64,000 nt of DNA from Salibacter halophilus (GTDB taxonomy: Bacteria > Bacteroidota > Bacteroidia > Flavobacteriales_G > Salibacteraceae). Numbering within the stretch: position 1 is the first letter of the stretch; each line of letters opens with the position of its first letter. The notes under the pieces are model-generated. The model had not been told where the DNA came from and searched no databases. It saw only the letters and a list, made by a program, of their open reading frames with translations. The stretch is taken from positions 62,001-126,000 of the forward strand of contig NZ_WACR01000005.1 in assembly GCF_008806325.1 (NCBI RefSeq). The letters are read 5' to 3'. Below, piece after piece: positions 45,489 to 55,008 of the stretch. A program made the position numbers and the translations under genes.

Positions 45489-46706
45489 ATGAAAATTCTA
45501 CACACTGCAGACTGGCACATCGGGAAGCGACTCTACCAAAAAGAGCTACACGAAGACTTTTCGCTTTTTATCGATTGGTTATGTCAAACGATCAAAGACC
45601 AACAGGTTGATGTATTGCTCGTTTCGGGGGATGTTTTTGATCTCGCCAATCCATCGGCTGAAGCGCGTCAACTCTACTACTCAGCTCTACACAAACTCTC
45701 AAAACTCGACATTCAAATCGTTTTAACTGGCGGGAACCACGACTCGCCTGCTATGTTAAACGCTCCGCGCGAACTGCTCATGGCTCTAAACATTACAGTG
45801 ATTGGCGAACTACCGGCCAACCGGGAAGAACTCATTATTCCACTCGGGTCACGGTCAGAGCCGAAAGCTGTCGTAGCCGCCATTCCGTTTATCCGCGATA
45901 ATGAATTGCGAAAGCTGGCGCCCGGCCAATCTTACGAAGAACGACAGGAAGCCATCACTGACGGAATACGCGAGATTTTCAATGAATCGGCTGAGTTGAT
46001 TCAAACTCATTATCCATCAGCAACTCCATTAGCGATGGGACACCTTTTTGCTCATGGAGCTTCGACTTCTTCAAGCGAACGCGAAATTCAGGTTGGGAAT
46101 TTAGCAGGATTTGAGAGCAATCAATTTCCAAAATCATTTGAATACATCGCTCTCGGACACATACACAAGCCGCAACGAGCAGGATCTGAACATATCCTCT
46201 ACTCCGGTTCGCCAATTCCGCTCTCATTTGACGAAAAAAATCACGATAAACGCGTTATCTTAATCGATCTAAATCAGGAGAAGCCAAATCCTGTTTCAGT
46301 TCCCGTTCCTTCATGGCGAGAGCTGAAAAGAGTGAAGGGAAATTTGACCGAGATCAGGAATGAACTATCAGGCTTTTCGGGATCTGACCAATTGCCCGCT
46401 TTCATTGAGATTGAACTGGTTGAAGAACATCGTAATCCGGCTGAGATAATGGAGTTTGAAACGCTTGTAGAACAATTCAATGAAGCTGATAACAATGCTG
46501 AAATCCTCAAATATTTCATCACGATTACGGGTGAATCGATCACTTCTTCAAGTCTGTTTCAAAATCAAAAAATCGAGGAGTTAAAACCGAGAGAGGTATT
46601 TTCAAAATGGATTGAAAAATCACAAGTGGATGAGGAAACCGGAAATCTCATGAACGAGGCATTTGAAGATATTTTGCAGGAATACCACCAAAACGAGAAC
46701 CAATGA
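45489..46706 (+). CDS. sbcD: SbcCD nuclease subunit SbcD
   Basis: A 405-residue Mn-dependent exo/endonuclease of the Mre11 family. The phosphoesterase motifs are TADWHIGKRL, LVSGDVFDLA, TGGNHDSPAM, and ALGHIHKPQ; the length matches SbcD. With SbcC it cuts DNA hairpins and blocked ends. Its stop overlaps the sbcC start by four bases (ATGA), so the subunits are translationally coupled. Start at ATG 45489, directly after an inverted repeat. Confidence 0.95.
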   Translation: MKILHTADWHIGKRLYQKELHEDFSLFIDWLCQTIKDQQVDVLLVSGDVFDLANPSAEARQLYYSALHKLSKLDIQIVLTGGNHDSPAMLNAPRELLMALNITVIGELPANREELIIPLGSRSEPKAVVAAIPFIRDNELRKLAPGQSYEERQEAITDGIREIFNESAELIQTHYPSATPLAMGHLFAHGASTSSSEREIQVGNLAGFESNQFPKSFEYIALGHIHKPQRAGSEHILYSGSPIPLSFDEKNHDKRVILIDLNQEKPNPVSVPVPSWRELKRVKGNLTEIRNELSGFSGSDQLPAFIEIELVEEHRNPAEIMEFETLVEQFNEADNNAEILKYFITITGESITSSSLFQNQKIEELKPREVFSKWIEKSQVDEETGNLMNEAFEDILQEYHQNENQ

Positions 46707-49700
46707 AGATCAGGGAAGTAACGTTTAAAAATATCAATTCGCTCAAAGGAGAGCACACCATAAATTTCGACCGCGAACCGCTCAAAAATGCTGGTCTGTT
46801 TGCTATTACCGGCCCTACCGGAAGTGGGAAAACCACACTGCTCGATGTCATCTGTTTGGCACTTTACAACCAAACGCCCAGAATGAAAACCGTCTCAAAA
46901 AAGACAATCGGTGAAAGCGGTGCCATTCTCACGCGCAACACTCGAGAAGCAAGAGCCTCAGTTACATACGAATGCAAAGAAGGTGTTTTCACAAGTGAGT
47001 GGTCGATCAGAACCACGCGTAACGACACGTTGAGCGATTACGATATGAGTCTGTTCGATGAAAACGGAACTTCAATCGTTCAAAAGAAGAGCGAAGTTCC
47101 GGCTAAAAACGGAGCACTCATCGGGTTGGAATACGACCAGTTTGTTCGCTCCATCCTACTCGCACAGGGCGATTTTGCACAATTCCTCAAAAGCGGGCCA
47201 AAGGAACGTGCCAATCTGCTCGAGAAAATTACCGGAACATTCATTTATCGCGAGCTCGGAAAAATGGCTTTCCAAAAAGGAAAGGAAATTACAATCAGAA
47301 CCGAAAAGGTTGAAAACGCTATCTCCGACTGGAAGGAAAAAATGATTCCCGATGAAGAGCTCAAAGAACATGAGACTGCTTACAACGACCTCTCAAAAAG
47401 ATTGAAAAACAAGAGAGAAGCGCACGATAAAACAGTGCAACAGCTCAATTTGAAAAAGGAGATTAGCACGATAAAACAAGACATTGGAAAAGCTCAGCAA
47501 TCGATCAAAAAACTCAATGCTGATCTCGATAACTTTTGGAAAAGTGAAGGATTAAAGCTGCAAAAACACAAGCCTTTAAAACCACTTTCTGAACCGCTTT
47601 GGGAATGGAAACGAATTAATGGTCAAATCGCTGAGGACAAAGAGAGAGTTGAAAAATTACAGGCTAGATTAGAGAACCTTACAACCCAACAAAACGATTT
47701 AATCGATCGAATTGGATCTATCACTCAAAAACCTGTCACCCAAGCGACAGCAATCGATGAATTATCTGCTTTTTACCAGCAGTACAGAGATTTAAATACT
47801 AAAAAGGCTGACTTACTCGAAAACTTTGATCGTACTAAAAGTCAGCTCGTGAATTTAGAGGTTTCTTCCAGGGTTAAGAGCAATGTCAATAATCCTAAAG
47901 AGGTACTCAATGAACTTCACAAGATCAAAGAAGATGCAGATTCTTCTATCGAAAAATTCAGCCAGAAAAAACGAGAATACGCTTTAGAAGATTTTTCTGC
48001 TAAACAGTTGAATGAACTCTCGGGAAATGCACGAGAATTGGTGAGTTTAGAAAAGGAGACTAAGACTTTAATAGAAGAAATCTCAGAAAAAGAGAAGTCT
48101 GTACAAAAAATCAAGGCTGAACTCGAGCAAGCTCCTAACAAAATAGAAAAGCAACAAGCTATTTTCGATAAAGTAGATGCCGAGTTAAATGCTCTGCGCT
48201 CTCAGATTGAATTGAAGAAAGTAAAAGCCAGCCTGGAGGATTTACGTAATGAATTGAAAAATGGTGAACCTTGTCCGCTCTGTGGATCTGACCATCACCC
48301 GTGGGCGCATGATGTGCCGAACGAAAACGTGGATGATGAGCAATTGAAGAAAAAGCAATCGGCTTTAGATGCCGAACGAGAATCATTGAGCAAACTCAAA
48401 GCGAAAAAAGAAAATGATGAAAATGAGCTAAAACGAGAAAACCGTGAGCTCTCGGCCAAAAAAGAAAAACTGAAAGAATCACTCAAAAGACAAAAAGTGT
48501 TGCTCGATGGGCTTCCCGAGAAAGTGAAGTCACAAAATGCTACTGAAATCATCAAAGTTGTAGATGAAGTCATCGATATCAACGAAAAACTAGACAAGGC
48601 TGAACGCGAAAAACAAAGTGCAAAAGCGGCTCTACCAATTGTGGAAGATTTACTGAAAATCAAACAAAAAGGAGTCGAGTTATCTGAAAAGCTCAAGCAG
48701 TTGTACAGTGGTGATGAAGAAGAACTGAGCGTGCTCATTGAAAAGCTAGAGAACAACTGGAATGAAACACGCGATGAGAAGAATAAGCTAGAACACGAAA
48801 ACAAACAGACTTCAAAAAGCATTGAAGAGAACAAAAGCAAGGTTGAAAAACTTGAAAAACAGCTAAAACCTCAACTTCAGGATTTGGACTATGACGGAAT
48901 CGATGAGGCCCTCTCTTATTTGCTCCCACACAATGAAGAACAAAGACTATCTGAAATTGAAAACAAACTGAAAAAGGGAATCGAAAAAGCCGAAAACGAC
49001 CTCAATCATTTTTCTGAACTCCTAAAAAAATCTGAAGATCGAGACGTTTCACAAACTGAGGAAGAGCTACAGGAGTTGAAAGTTGAACAGGAAGAAGCTG
49101 TTCAGAACCTTGAGACTGATATAAAGAAGTTGTTTGCTACAATTGAACAGCAAAAGGATATCAGAAAAGTGATTGCTGAAAAGCAGCGAGAAAAAGAAGA
49201 AATTGAAGGAAGCGGAAAGAAATGGGTACTACTCAGCAAACAAATCGGTGATGCGAAAGGGAGCAATTTTAGTCAGTTCGCTCAGCAACTCACGCTGGAG
49301 CAATTGATCACGCTGGCGAATAAAAGGCTCCAGGCTCTAACCGAAAGATACTTACTCAATTCTGGGGAAAATGAAGATGGCGACCTCAGTGTAATCGACC
49401 GCGACATGGGCGATTTGCAGCGGAGTATTAAAACGTTGAGTGGAGGCGAAACATTTCTTATCAGTTTGGCTTTGGCTCTTGCCCTGTCAGACCTGGCCTC
49501 GAAAAACATCACGATTGAGAGTATGTTCATCGATGAAGGTTTTGGAACGCTGGATCCACAAACTCTCGATCAAACCCTCGATGTACTGGAACGACTTCAA
49601 GCTAACGACAATAGAACTATCGGTATAATTTCACACGTTGATGCGCTCAAGGAACGCATTCAAACACAGATTAAGCTTTCGCCTACTGGACAGGGATACA

Positions 49701-49720
49701 GTGAGATGGAGGTGGTTTGA
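46703..49720 (+). CDS. sbcC: SbcCD nuclease subunit SbcC
   Basis: A 1005-residue SMC-like ATPase of the Rad50 family. Walker A is GPTGSGKTTLLDVICLALYN; two long coiled coils (about 190-500 and 560-860) flank the zinc hook CPLC in NGEPCPLCGSDHHPW (about residue 527); the C-terminal signature is TLSGGETFLISLALALALS and Walker B is SMFIDEGFGTLD. It opens and closes around SbcD and DNA. The C terminus lies only seven bases before a perfect 50-bp palindrome, the kind of structure SbcCD itself cuts. Confidence 0.95.
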   Translation: MKIREVTFKNINSLKGEHTINFDREPLKNAGLFAITGPTGSGKTTLLDVICLALYNQTPRMKTVSKKTIGESGAILTRNTREARASVTYECKEGVFTSEWSIRTTRNDTLSDYDMSLFDENGTSIVQKKSEVPAKNGALIGLEYDQFVRSILLAQGDFAQFLKSGPKERANLLEKITGTFIYRELGKMAFQKGKEITIRTEKVENAISDWKEKMIPDEELKEHETAYNDLSKRLKNKREAHDKTVQQLNLKKEISTIKQDIGKAQQSIKKLNADLDNFWKSEGLKLQKHKPLKPLSEPLWEWKRINGQIAEDKERVEKLQARLENLTTQQNDLIDRIGSITQKPVTQATAIDELSAFYQQYRDLNTKKADLLENFDRTKSQLVNLEVSSRVKSNVNNPKEVLNELHKIKEDADSSIEKFSQKKREYALEDFSAKQLNELSGNARELVSLEKETKTLIEEISEKEKSVQKIKAELEQAPNKIEKQQAIFDKVDAELNALRSQIELKKVKASLEDLRNELKNGEPCPLCGSDHHPWAHDVPNENVDDEQLKKKQSALDAERESLSKLKAKKENDENELKRENRELSAKKEKLKESLKRQKVLLDGLPEKVKSQNATEIIKVVDEVIDINEKLDKAEREKQSAKAALPIVEDLLKIKQKGVELSEKLKQLYSGDEEELSVLIEKLENNWNETRDEKNKLEHENKQTSKSIEENKSKVEKLEKQLKPQLQDLDYDGIDEALSYLLPHNEEQRLSEIENKLKKGIEKAENDLNHFSELLKKSEDRDVSQTEEELQELKVEQEEAVQNLETDIKKLFATIEQQKDIRKVIAEKQREKEEIEGSGKKWVLLSKQIGDAKGSNFSQFAQQLTLEQLITLANKRLQALTERYLLNSGENEDGDLSVIDRDMGDLQRSIKTLSGGETFLISLALALALSDLASKNITIESMFIDEGFGTLDPQTLDQTLDVLERLQANDNRTIGIISHVDALKERIQTQIKLSPTGQGYSEMEVV

Positions 49721-49727
49721 TATCCAA

Positions 49728-49777
49728 AATTTCAATTTGTAGGAATGCGATGCATCGCATTCCTACAAATTGAAATT
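49728..49777. repeat. Perfect 50-bp palindrome
   Basis: Two 25-bp arms with no loop and no mismatch, centred on ATGCAT (49750-49755). It could act as a bidirectional terminator or protein site for the converging sbcC and M1 peptidase genes. Palindromes of this length are normally destabilised by SbcCD. Confidence 0.9.
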
Positions 49778-49811
49778 CAATAATATTAACATCTACAATT
49801 TGGAAAGGCTA

Positions 49812-49896
49812 TGAACGGATCGAAATGTTTTTCCGATCCTGCCGTTCTACGGACCGTAAAATATTTCGGTCCTATCGTTCTTCTGCTTCTTGAAAA
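49812..49896. terminator. Hairpin cluster after the palindrome
   Basis: Two more inverted repeats, GGATCG/CGATCC (with outer GAACGG/CCGTTC) at about 49812-49846 and GGACCG/CGGTCC at about 49852-49873, with an A/T-rich loop in each. They lie at the end of the minus-strand M1 peptidase gene and probably act as terminators. Confidence 0.5.
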
Positions 49897-52196
49897 CGCT
49901 GCATGCGGTTTTTAGGTGAACCTCGCTGTTGTTTTTTGAACAACTCAAAACGCGATGGAATATTACGGGCCGGCCAGTAATTGTTATTTCGGTCAACATC
50001 TGCTGTTTCCAGGTTTGGATCAACCTCTACACCTACGAGCTTTTTTTCAAACCAAAATACCTTGCTCACTTTCTCATCACCCATTCTCCAAATCTCTGCC
50101 GGAATATGAATCTTTTCTTTTGATCCATCCAGGAATGAGAATTCAGCAACGATTGGCATCGGCAATTCACCAACGAGCTCAAACTCCATTTCATAGAAGT
50201 TCATATTAGTATCCAACATCGCTTTTTCCTCTTCATTCAGCGAGGCTGTGTATTCTTTAAATCGCTCAACATCCAATGAAGTGTAATCGTACTCATCAGT
50301 TCGGTTATAGAAGTCTGCTGTAGCAGTATCTTTCTCTGTTATTGTCTTCTCAACCGATTTTGCATTGCGCTGGTTCGCGATATATTTTTCATCAGCATCA
50401 TCCATTTTGCGGGCAATCGGGTTGTCGATTCGCGGGTCACCGGTCTCAACTTTGTACCACTTTACATCATTAATTGCAATATCAACATGTGCAGTCGTGT
50501 AAAACCATCCTCTCCAAAACCAATCGAGGTCAACAGCAGATGCGTCTTCCATGGTTCTGAAAAAATCGGCCGGAGTTGGGTGTTTAAAAGCCCATCGCTC
50601 AGCATATGTCTTGAATGCATAATCGAAAAGTTCACGGCCCATAACCGTTTCACGCAAAATATTCAGAGCCGTTGCCGGCTTGCCGTAAGCGTTGTTGCCA
50701 AACTGGAAGATCGACTCGGAGTTGGTCATAATTGGAGTTTGATAAGACTTATCACCTTTCATGTAATTCACAATCTTGTAAGCCGGACCTCTTCTACTCG
50801 GGTAGTTACGCTCCCATTCCTGCTCAGTCAGGTATTGAACAAAACTGTTCAACCCTTCATCCATCCAGGTCCACTGACGCTCATCAGAGTTGATGATCAT
50901 CGGGAAAAAGTTGTGTCCTACTTCGTGCACAATCACTGAGATCATGCCGTATTTTAAGCGTTCTGAATATGTCCCATCTTCCTCAGGTCGGCCGTAATTG
51001 AAGCAAATCATCGGGTATTCCATCCCGATTCTTTTACTGTTTACTGAAATAGCCACAGGATATGGATAATCGATTGTGTATTTAGAATACGTTTTCACTG
51101 TGTGCGCCACAACTTTTGTCGAATAGCGCTCCCACAAAGGGTTTCCCTCTTTTGGGTAATAGCTCATGGCCATAACGCGCTTTCCGCCAATATCAACACC
51201 TTGTGCATCCCAAATGAATTTTCGAGAAGTAGCAAATGCAAAGTCCCGTACATTTTCCGCTTCAAAGTGCCATGTTTTTGTTTTGGAAGTTCCCTCTTTC
51301 TCGTTTTCAATCGCTTCTTCTTCTGTCACGATCAGAACCGGACTGTCTGACTCACGTGCTTCCTCAAAGCGATTGCGTTGCTTTGATGTGAGGACGTCAC
51401 GGTCATTTTGTAAAACTCCGGTAGATCCTACAATGTGATCAGCCGGAACTGTAATTTTCACATCGTAATCTCCGAATGGTAGCGCAAATTCTCCACGCCC
51501 GAGAAACTGCTTGTTTTGCCAGCCTTCAACATCGTTGTAAACAGCCATTCGCGGATAGAACTGCGCAATTGTGTAGAGGTAATTACTGTCTTTTTCAAAA
51601 TATTCATAACCAGAGCGACCACCAATTTCCATGCGGTTGTTGATGTTGTAATTCCACTCGATTTGGAAAGTATAAGAGTGCCCGCTTTCCAGTGTCTCAG
51701 GTAAATCGATACGCATCATGGTGTAATTGATGGTGTGATCGAGCTTTGTTCCGCGGTTTGTTTTCACTGATGAAATCTTGAAACCACCATCAAAGTCGTT
51801 CATCATGCGCTTCATTCCGCCAAATGACATCTTTTCATTCATGCTTCTCTGGCGTATTTTCTTTGATTGCGAGTCACGCGCTCTCACATTTTGATCGAGC
51901 TGAACCCACAGGTAGTTGAGATCATCAGGTGAATTGTTGTAATACGTGATTGTTTCCTTTCCGGTGATCGTTTGATTTTCATCATCGAGTGTTACTTCAA
52001 TTTCATAATCGGCTTGTTGCTGGTAATACTCGTGCCCCGGAGCTCCACTAGCTGTGCGGTAAACATTTGGAGTTGGAAGCTCTTCTTTGAGCTGCTTGAA
52101 CTTGTTATTGTTGTAAGTTTCGTATTGAGCAGTTGCGGTTCTGACCGAAAAAGTCAAAGCCAAAAGTCCTAGCAATGTGTAAAATATATTTCTCAT
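49872..52196 (-). CDS. M1 family zinc metallopeptidase
   Basis: A 774-residue exported aminopeptidase. It has a signal peptide (FYTLLGLLALTFSVRTATAQ), the N-terminal beta domain of M1 enzymes and the zinc site VIVHEVGHNFFP with the downstream Glu in MDEGLNSFVQYL (HExxH-x18-E; here HEVGH). The usual GxMEN exopeptidase loop reads GMEYPMICFN, with Met-Glu-Tyr instead of Met-Glu-Asn. It follows HupE- and DUF6702-type genes in one operon, a conserved Bacteroidota neighbourhood. Confidence 0.9.
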   Translation of the reverse strand: MRNIFYTLLGLLALTFSVRTATAQYETYNNNKFKQLKEELPTPNVYRTASGAPGHEYYQQQADYEIEVTLDDENQTITGKETITYYNNSPDDLNYLWVQLDQNVRARDSQSKKIRQRSMNEKMSFGGMKRMMNDFDGGFKISSVKTNRGTKLDHTINYTMMRIDLPETLESGHSYTFQIEWNYNINNRMEIGGRSGYEYFEKDSNYLYTIAQFYPRMAVYNDVEGWQNKQFLGRGEFALPFGDYDVKITVPADHIVGSTGVLQNDRDVLTSKQRNRFEEARESDSPVLIVTEEEAIENEKEGTSKTKTWHFEAENVRDFAFATSRKFIWDAQGVDIGGKRVMAMSYYPKEGNPLWERYSTKVVAHTVKTYSKYTIDYPYPVAISVNSKRIGMEYPMICFNYGRPEEDGTYSERLKYGMISVIVHEVGHNFFPMIINSDERQWTWMDEGLNSFVQYLTEQEWERNYPSRRGPAYKIVNYMKGDKSYQTPIMTNSESIFQFGNNAYGKPATALNILRETVMGRELFDYAFKTYAERWAFKHPTPADFFRTMEDASAVDLDWFWRGWFYTTAHVDIAINDVKWYKVETGDPRIDNPIARKMDDADEKYIANQRNAKSVEKTITEKDTATADFYNRTDEYDYTSLDVERFKEYTASLNEEEKAMLDTNMNFYEMEFELVGELPMPIVAEFSFLDGSKEKIHIPAEIWRMGDEKVSKVFWFEKKLVGVEVDPNLETADVDRNNNYWPARNIPSRFELFKKQQRGSPKNRMQRFQEAEER

Positions 52197-52199
52197 AAA

Positions 52200-52763
52200 C
52201 TAACCGATTATCATACTGAGGGCGAGAAAAAATACGCCTCCGTTCATAAATAAAATCCAGCTTTCACGCTTTACTGAAAAAATCTTCTCGAAGATAATAT
52301 GGATGATGAGAATAGAAAGCACTACGAGTATTTGTGCCACTTCTATCCCTAAATTAAATGAAAAGAGTGCGAGGATTAAATCCTGGTCTCCGGCTACGAG
52401 TTCACCAAAGTAATTGGAAAAGCCGAGTCCGTGAATGAGTCCAAAAAGCACCATGAGTATGTAAAGTACAATGGTGTGTTGTTCTCTTCCTTTTTTCCAT
52501 AGGTTCACCAGTGATGTCAGTAGTATGGTAATGGGAATTAATGTTTCCACGAGTTCCATATTTACGCTCACAACGTGAAGTGCAGCCAAAACGAGCGTCA
52601 AAGAATGACCGAGTGTAAATGCTGTTACCATTATGAGCAGTTTCTTCCAGTTTGCGATGGAAAATACGCTGGCTATGGCGAGCATGAAAATGAGGTGATC
52701 GAGTCCGTTGATATCGAGAATATGTTCGGTTCCAAGTTTTAGGTACAATTCAAATTTACTCAT
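52200..52763 (-). CDS. HupE/UreJ family membrane protein
   Basis: A 187-residue membrane protein with five to six helices. The conserved His/Asp positions are in LGTEHILDINGLDHLIFMLA, TAFTLGHSLTLVLA and LFGLIHGLGFSNY. Family members are linked to nickel or cobalt movement in hydrogenase and urease operons, but in Bacteroidota they sit next to M1 peptidases as here, so function is open. Overlaps the DUF6702 gene by 8 bases and precedes the peptidase gene by three. Confidence 0.85.
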   Translation of the reverse strand: MSKFELYLKLGTEHILDINGLDHLIFMLAIASVFSIANWKKLLIMVTAFTLGHSLTLVLAALHVVSVNMELVETLIPITILLTSLVNLWKKGREQHTIVLYILMVLFGLIHGLGFSNYFGELVAGDQDLILALFSFNLGIEVAQILVVLSILIIHIIFEKIFSVKRESWILFMNGGVFFLALSMIIG

Positions 52764-53268
52764 TGATCAGTTTTATCGTTTTTTCCCTATCATCCTTGTT
52801 TGTTACAAATGAAGAAGATTCTTCTCCAACATAAAAATGATTGACGTTTGTTTGATCTGGATACACTTCGAGAAAAGTGCTGTTGGTAAACTCAAAAGCT
52901 GCAGAAGCATTGAATTGCAATATTTCAAAATAGCACCATACAGCATCCATGTTGTATTCAGCTCCCACCCATTTCATGGTTAGTTGAGTGTTTTCCTGAT
53001 TCACTCTAACAGTTTGACTCAAATAGTCGTAAATGTAACGATCAGCATTGGGAATTTGGTCATCAGTTGCGAGATTCCATCGTGAGTCTCCATTTCTTGT
53101 AGTGAGTGCTAATTCAAGGTCATCAGTGAATAGTTTGATTGCGCATTCTAGCGAATTACGCTCTGCATTGTAACGCCATTCAGCTACGGAGATATGAATA
53201 GGATGATCGCTTTCGGCTCTGACCGAAAAAGACATTAAAGCGATTAAAATGACCAGTAATATTCTCAT
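52756..53268 (-). CDS. DUF6702-like exported protein
   Basis: A 170-residue protein with signal peptide RILLVILIALMSFSVRAES and mature start HPIHISVAEWRYNAERNSLE, the pattern of DUF6702 proteins. Start at ATG 53268, not the upstream frame edge. Function unknown; first gene of the minus-strand operon with HupE-like and M1 peptidase genes. It diverges from the MerC-like gene with 73 bases between. Confidence 0.7.
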   Translation of the reverse strand: MRILLVILIALMSFSVRAESDHPIHISVAEWRYNAERNSLECAIKLFTDDLELALTTRNGDSRWNLATDDQIPNADRYIYDYLSQTVRVNQENTQLTMKWVGAEYNMDAVWCYFEILQFNASAAFEFTNSTFLEVYPDQTNVNHFYVGEESSSFVTNKDDREKTIKLINE

Positions 53269-53341
53269 TTTTTGCGAAAGTAACAATTCTCACACTTCGT
53301 TTTTGCAACACTGTTTCATTTTATTGTACATTTGCATCGAA

Positions 53342-53713
53342 ATGAGAAACTGGTTGAAAAGTAGCGATTCTGTTGGGATTTTGGCATCAGTAGTTTGTCT
53401 TTTACACTGCCTGATGCTTCCTGTTTTGATTTTGTTTAGAGTTCCAATGAGCCATTGGCTCGAAGAATACTGGCATGCATTTGATTTCGTGTTTTTGGGA
53501 ATTGGTTTTGTCGCGGTACTCTACTCTGCCAGGCGAACTCCTTTCACCTGGATGCGCTATTTCCTGTGGTTCTCTTTTGCTGCACTGGCTGCCAGTATCA
53601 CCCTTAAACATTACGAAACGGTTTTCAACACTATTGCTATCCTGGCGGCTCTCGTCCTGATTATCGCGCATATTATTAACTTGCGCCAATTAACTTGTGC
53701 AGTTAAACATTAA
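53342..53713 (+). CDS. MerC-domain membrane protein
   Basis: A 123-residue membrane protein with four helices. The vicinal-type Cys-His segment SVVCLLHCLMLPVLILF in helix 1 is the metal-binding signature of MerC-like proteins; another Cys lies near the end (QLTCAVKH). Start at ATG 53342. In mercury operons MerC carries Hg(II); in Bacteroidota such solitary genes may move other soft metals. The C1 peptidase starts 12 bases later. Confidence 0.78.
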   Translation: MRNWLKSSDSVGILASVVCLLHCLMLPVLILFRVPMSHWLEEYWHAFDFVFLGIGFVAVLYSARRTPFTWMRYFLWFSFAALAASITLKHYETVFNTIAILAALVLIIAHIINLRQLTCAVKH

Positions 53714-53725
53714 AAGAATTTATTT

Positions 53726-54928
53726 ATGAAATTGAAGAGTTTTTTGGTGGGGGCATTGCTCCTGGCAACCGGAACTACGTTTGCGCAGGATACTGTGCGC
53801 AACAAAGAAGGTGGTAATTATTTATTCACTATTGAACACGACATTGAGGCCACAGATATCAAAAATCAGTATCGCTCAGGTACTTGCTGGTCGTTTTCTA
53901 CACTCTCATTTTTTGAGTCAGAACTCGACAGAATGGGAAAAGGGGATTACGATTTATCTGAAATGTTTGTTGTTCGCAACGTTTACAGTGATAAAGCCGA
54001 AAAGTATGTGAGAATGCACGGCAACCTAAATTTTGGTCCAGGCGGAGCTTTCCACGATGTAACATATGTGATGAAGCATTACGGAATGGTTCCTGAAAGT
54101 GTTTACAGCGGCCTCAACTACGGTACTGAAAAACATATTCACGGAGAACTCGATAAGGTGATGAAAAGCATGGTTGATGCTGTTATCAAAAATCCCAATG
54201 GTGAACTCTCAACTGCATGGCACAATGCTTTTAACAATGCACTGGATAGTTATCTCGGTCAGATCCCTGAGGAATTTGAGTACAATGGCGAAACGTATAC
54301 GCCACAATCGTACATGGATGAATTAGGGCTCAACCCAGATGATTATGTAGAGCTCTCGAGCTATACGCATCATCCGTTTTACGAAAAGTTTGTGCTCGAA
54401 GTACCTGATAACTGGCTTGGCGGAGAAGTATACAACGTCCCGATGGAAGACCTCATCAACGTGATGGACAACTCACTCGAAAACGGGTACGGTGTTGCAT
54501 GGGCTGCTGATGTGAGCGAAAAAGGGTTCTCATTCCGTGATGGGCTGGCAATTGTTCCTGAAAATGAGGATGCGATTCAGAAAAAAGGATCTGACAATGA
54601 AAACTTCAGTGATGCCGGAGCAGAGAAAATCGGGAATCAGTTTATGAGTCCGGGTGACGAAAAAGAAATTACTCAGGAAATGCGTCAAAAGGCATTTGAT
54701 AATTACGAAACAACTGATGATCACGGTATGCACATCACGGGTGTTGCAAATGACCAAAACGGAACTAAATACTACCTCATAAAGAACTCATGGGGAACCG
54801 GATTCACTGAAATGCATGACGGTTATTTTTTCGCATCTGAAGCTTATGTGAAGTACAAAACGATGGACATTATGGTCCACAAAGATGCTATTCCAAAGAA
54901 GCTAAGAAAGAAATTGGGAATTAAGTAA
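53726..54928 (+). CDS. C1 (papain-like) aminopeptidase, BleH family
   Basis: A 400-residue exported cysteine peptidase. The signal peptide is KLKSFLVGALLLATGTTFAQ. Catalytic Cys lies in YRSGTCWSFSTLSFFESE (about residue 54), His in DHGMHITGVA (about 338) and Asn in LIKNSWGTG (about 352). The insertion between Cys and His is typical of the bleomycin-hydrolase (C1B) group, which act as aminopeptidases; here it is periplasmic rather than cytoplasmic. Confidence 0.9.
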   Translation: MKLKSFLVGALLLATGTTFAQDTVRNKEGGNYLFTIEHDIEATDIKNQYRSGTCWSFSTLSFFESELDRMGKGDYDLSEMFVVRNVYSDKAEKYVRMHGNLNFGPGGAFHDVTYVMKHYGMVPESVYSGLNYGTEKHIHGELDKVMKSMVDAVIKNPNGELSTAWHNAFNNALDSYLGQIPEEFEYNGETYTPQSYMDELGLNPDDYVELSSYTHHPFYEKFVLEVPDNWLGGEVYNVPMEDLINVMDNSLENGYGVAWAADVSEKGFSFRDGLAIVPENEDAIQKKGSDNENFSDAGAEKIGNQFMSPGDEKEITQEMRQKAFDNYETTDDHGMHITGVANDQNGTKYYLIKNSWGTGFTEMHDGYFFASEAYVKYKTMDIMVHKDAIPKKLRKKLGIK

Positions 54929-54951
54929 ACACTTATTCCTACAGACATTAC

Positions 54952-54987
54952 AAGCGACATTTCTCTCCAGGAATGTCGCTTTTTTTG
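54952..54987 (+). terminator. Rho-independent terminator
   Basis: Perfect 10-bp stem AAGCGACATT / AATGTCGCTT with a 10-base loop and seven T after it, 24 bases behind the C1 peptidase gene. Confidence 0.88.
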
Positions 54988-55008
54988 TGACCTATCAATA
55001 ACTCAAAT

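Noticed and set aside
48295-48840. Long Ser/Phe-rich open frame on the minus strand
   Set aside because: It is an antisense shadow of the Glu/Lys-rich coiled coil of sbcC, with no start context or recognisable protein.
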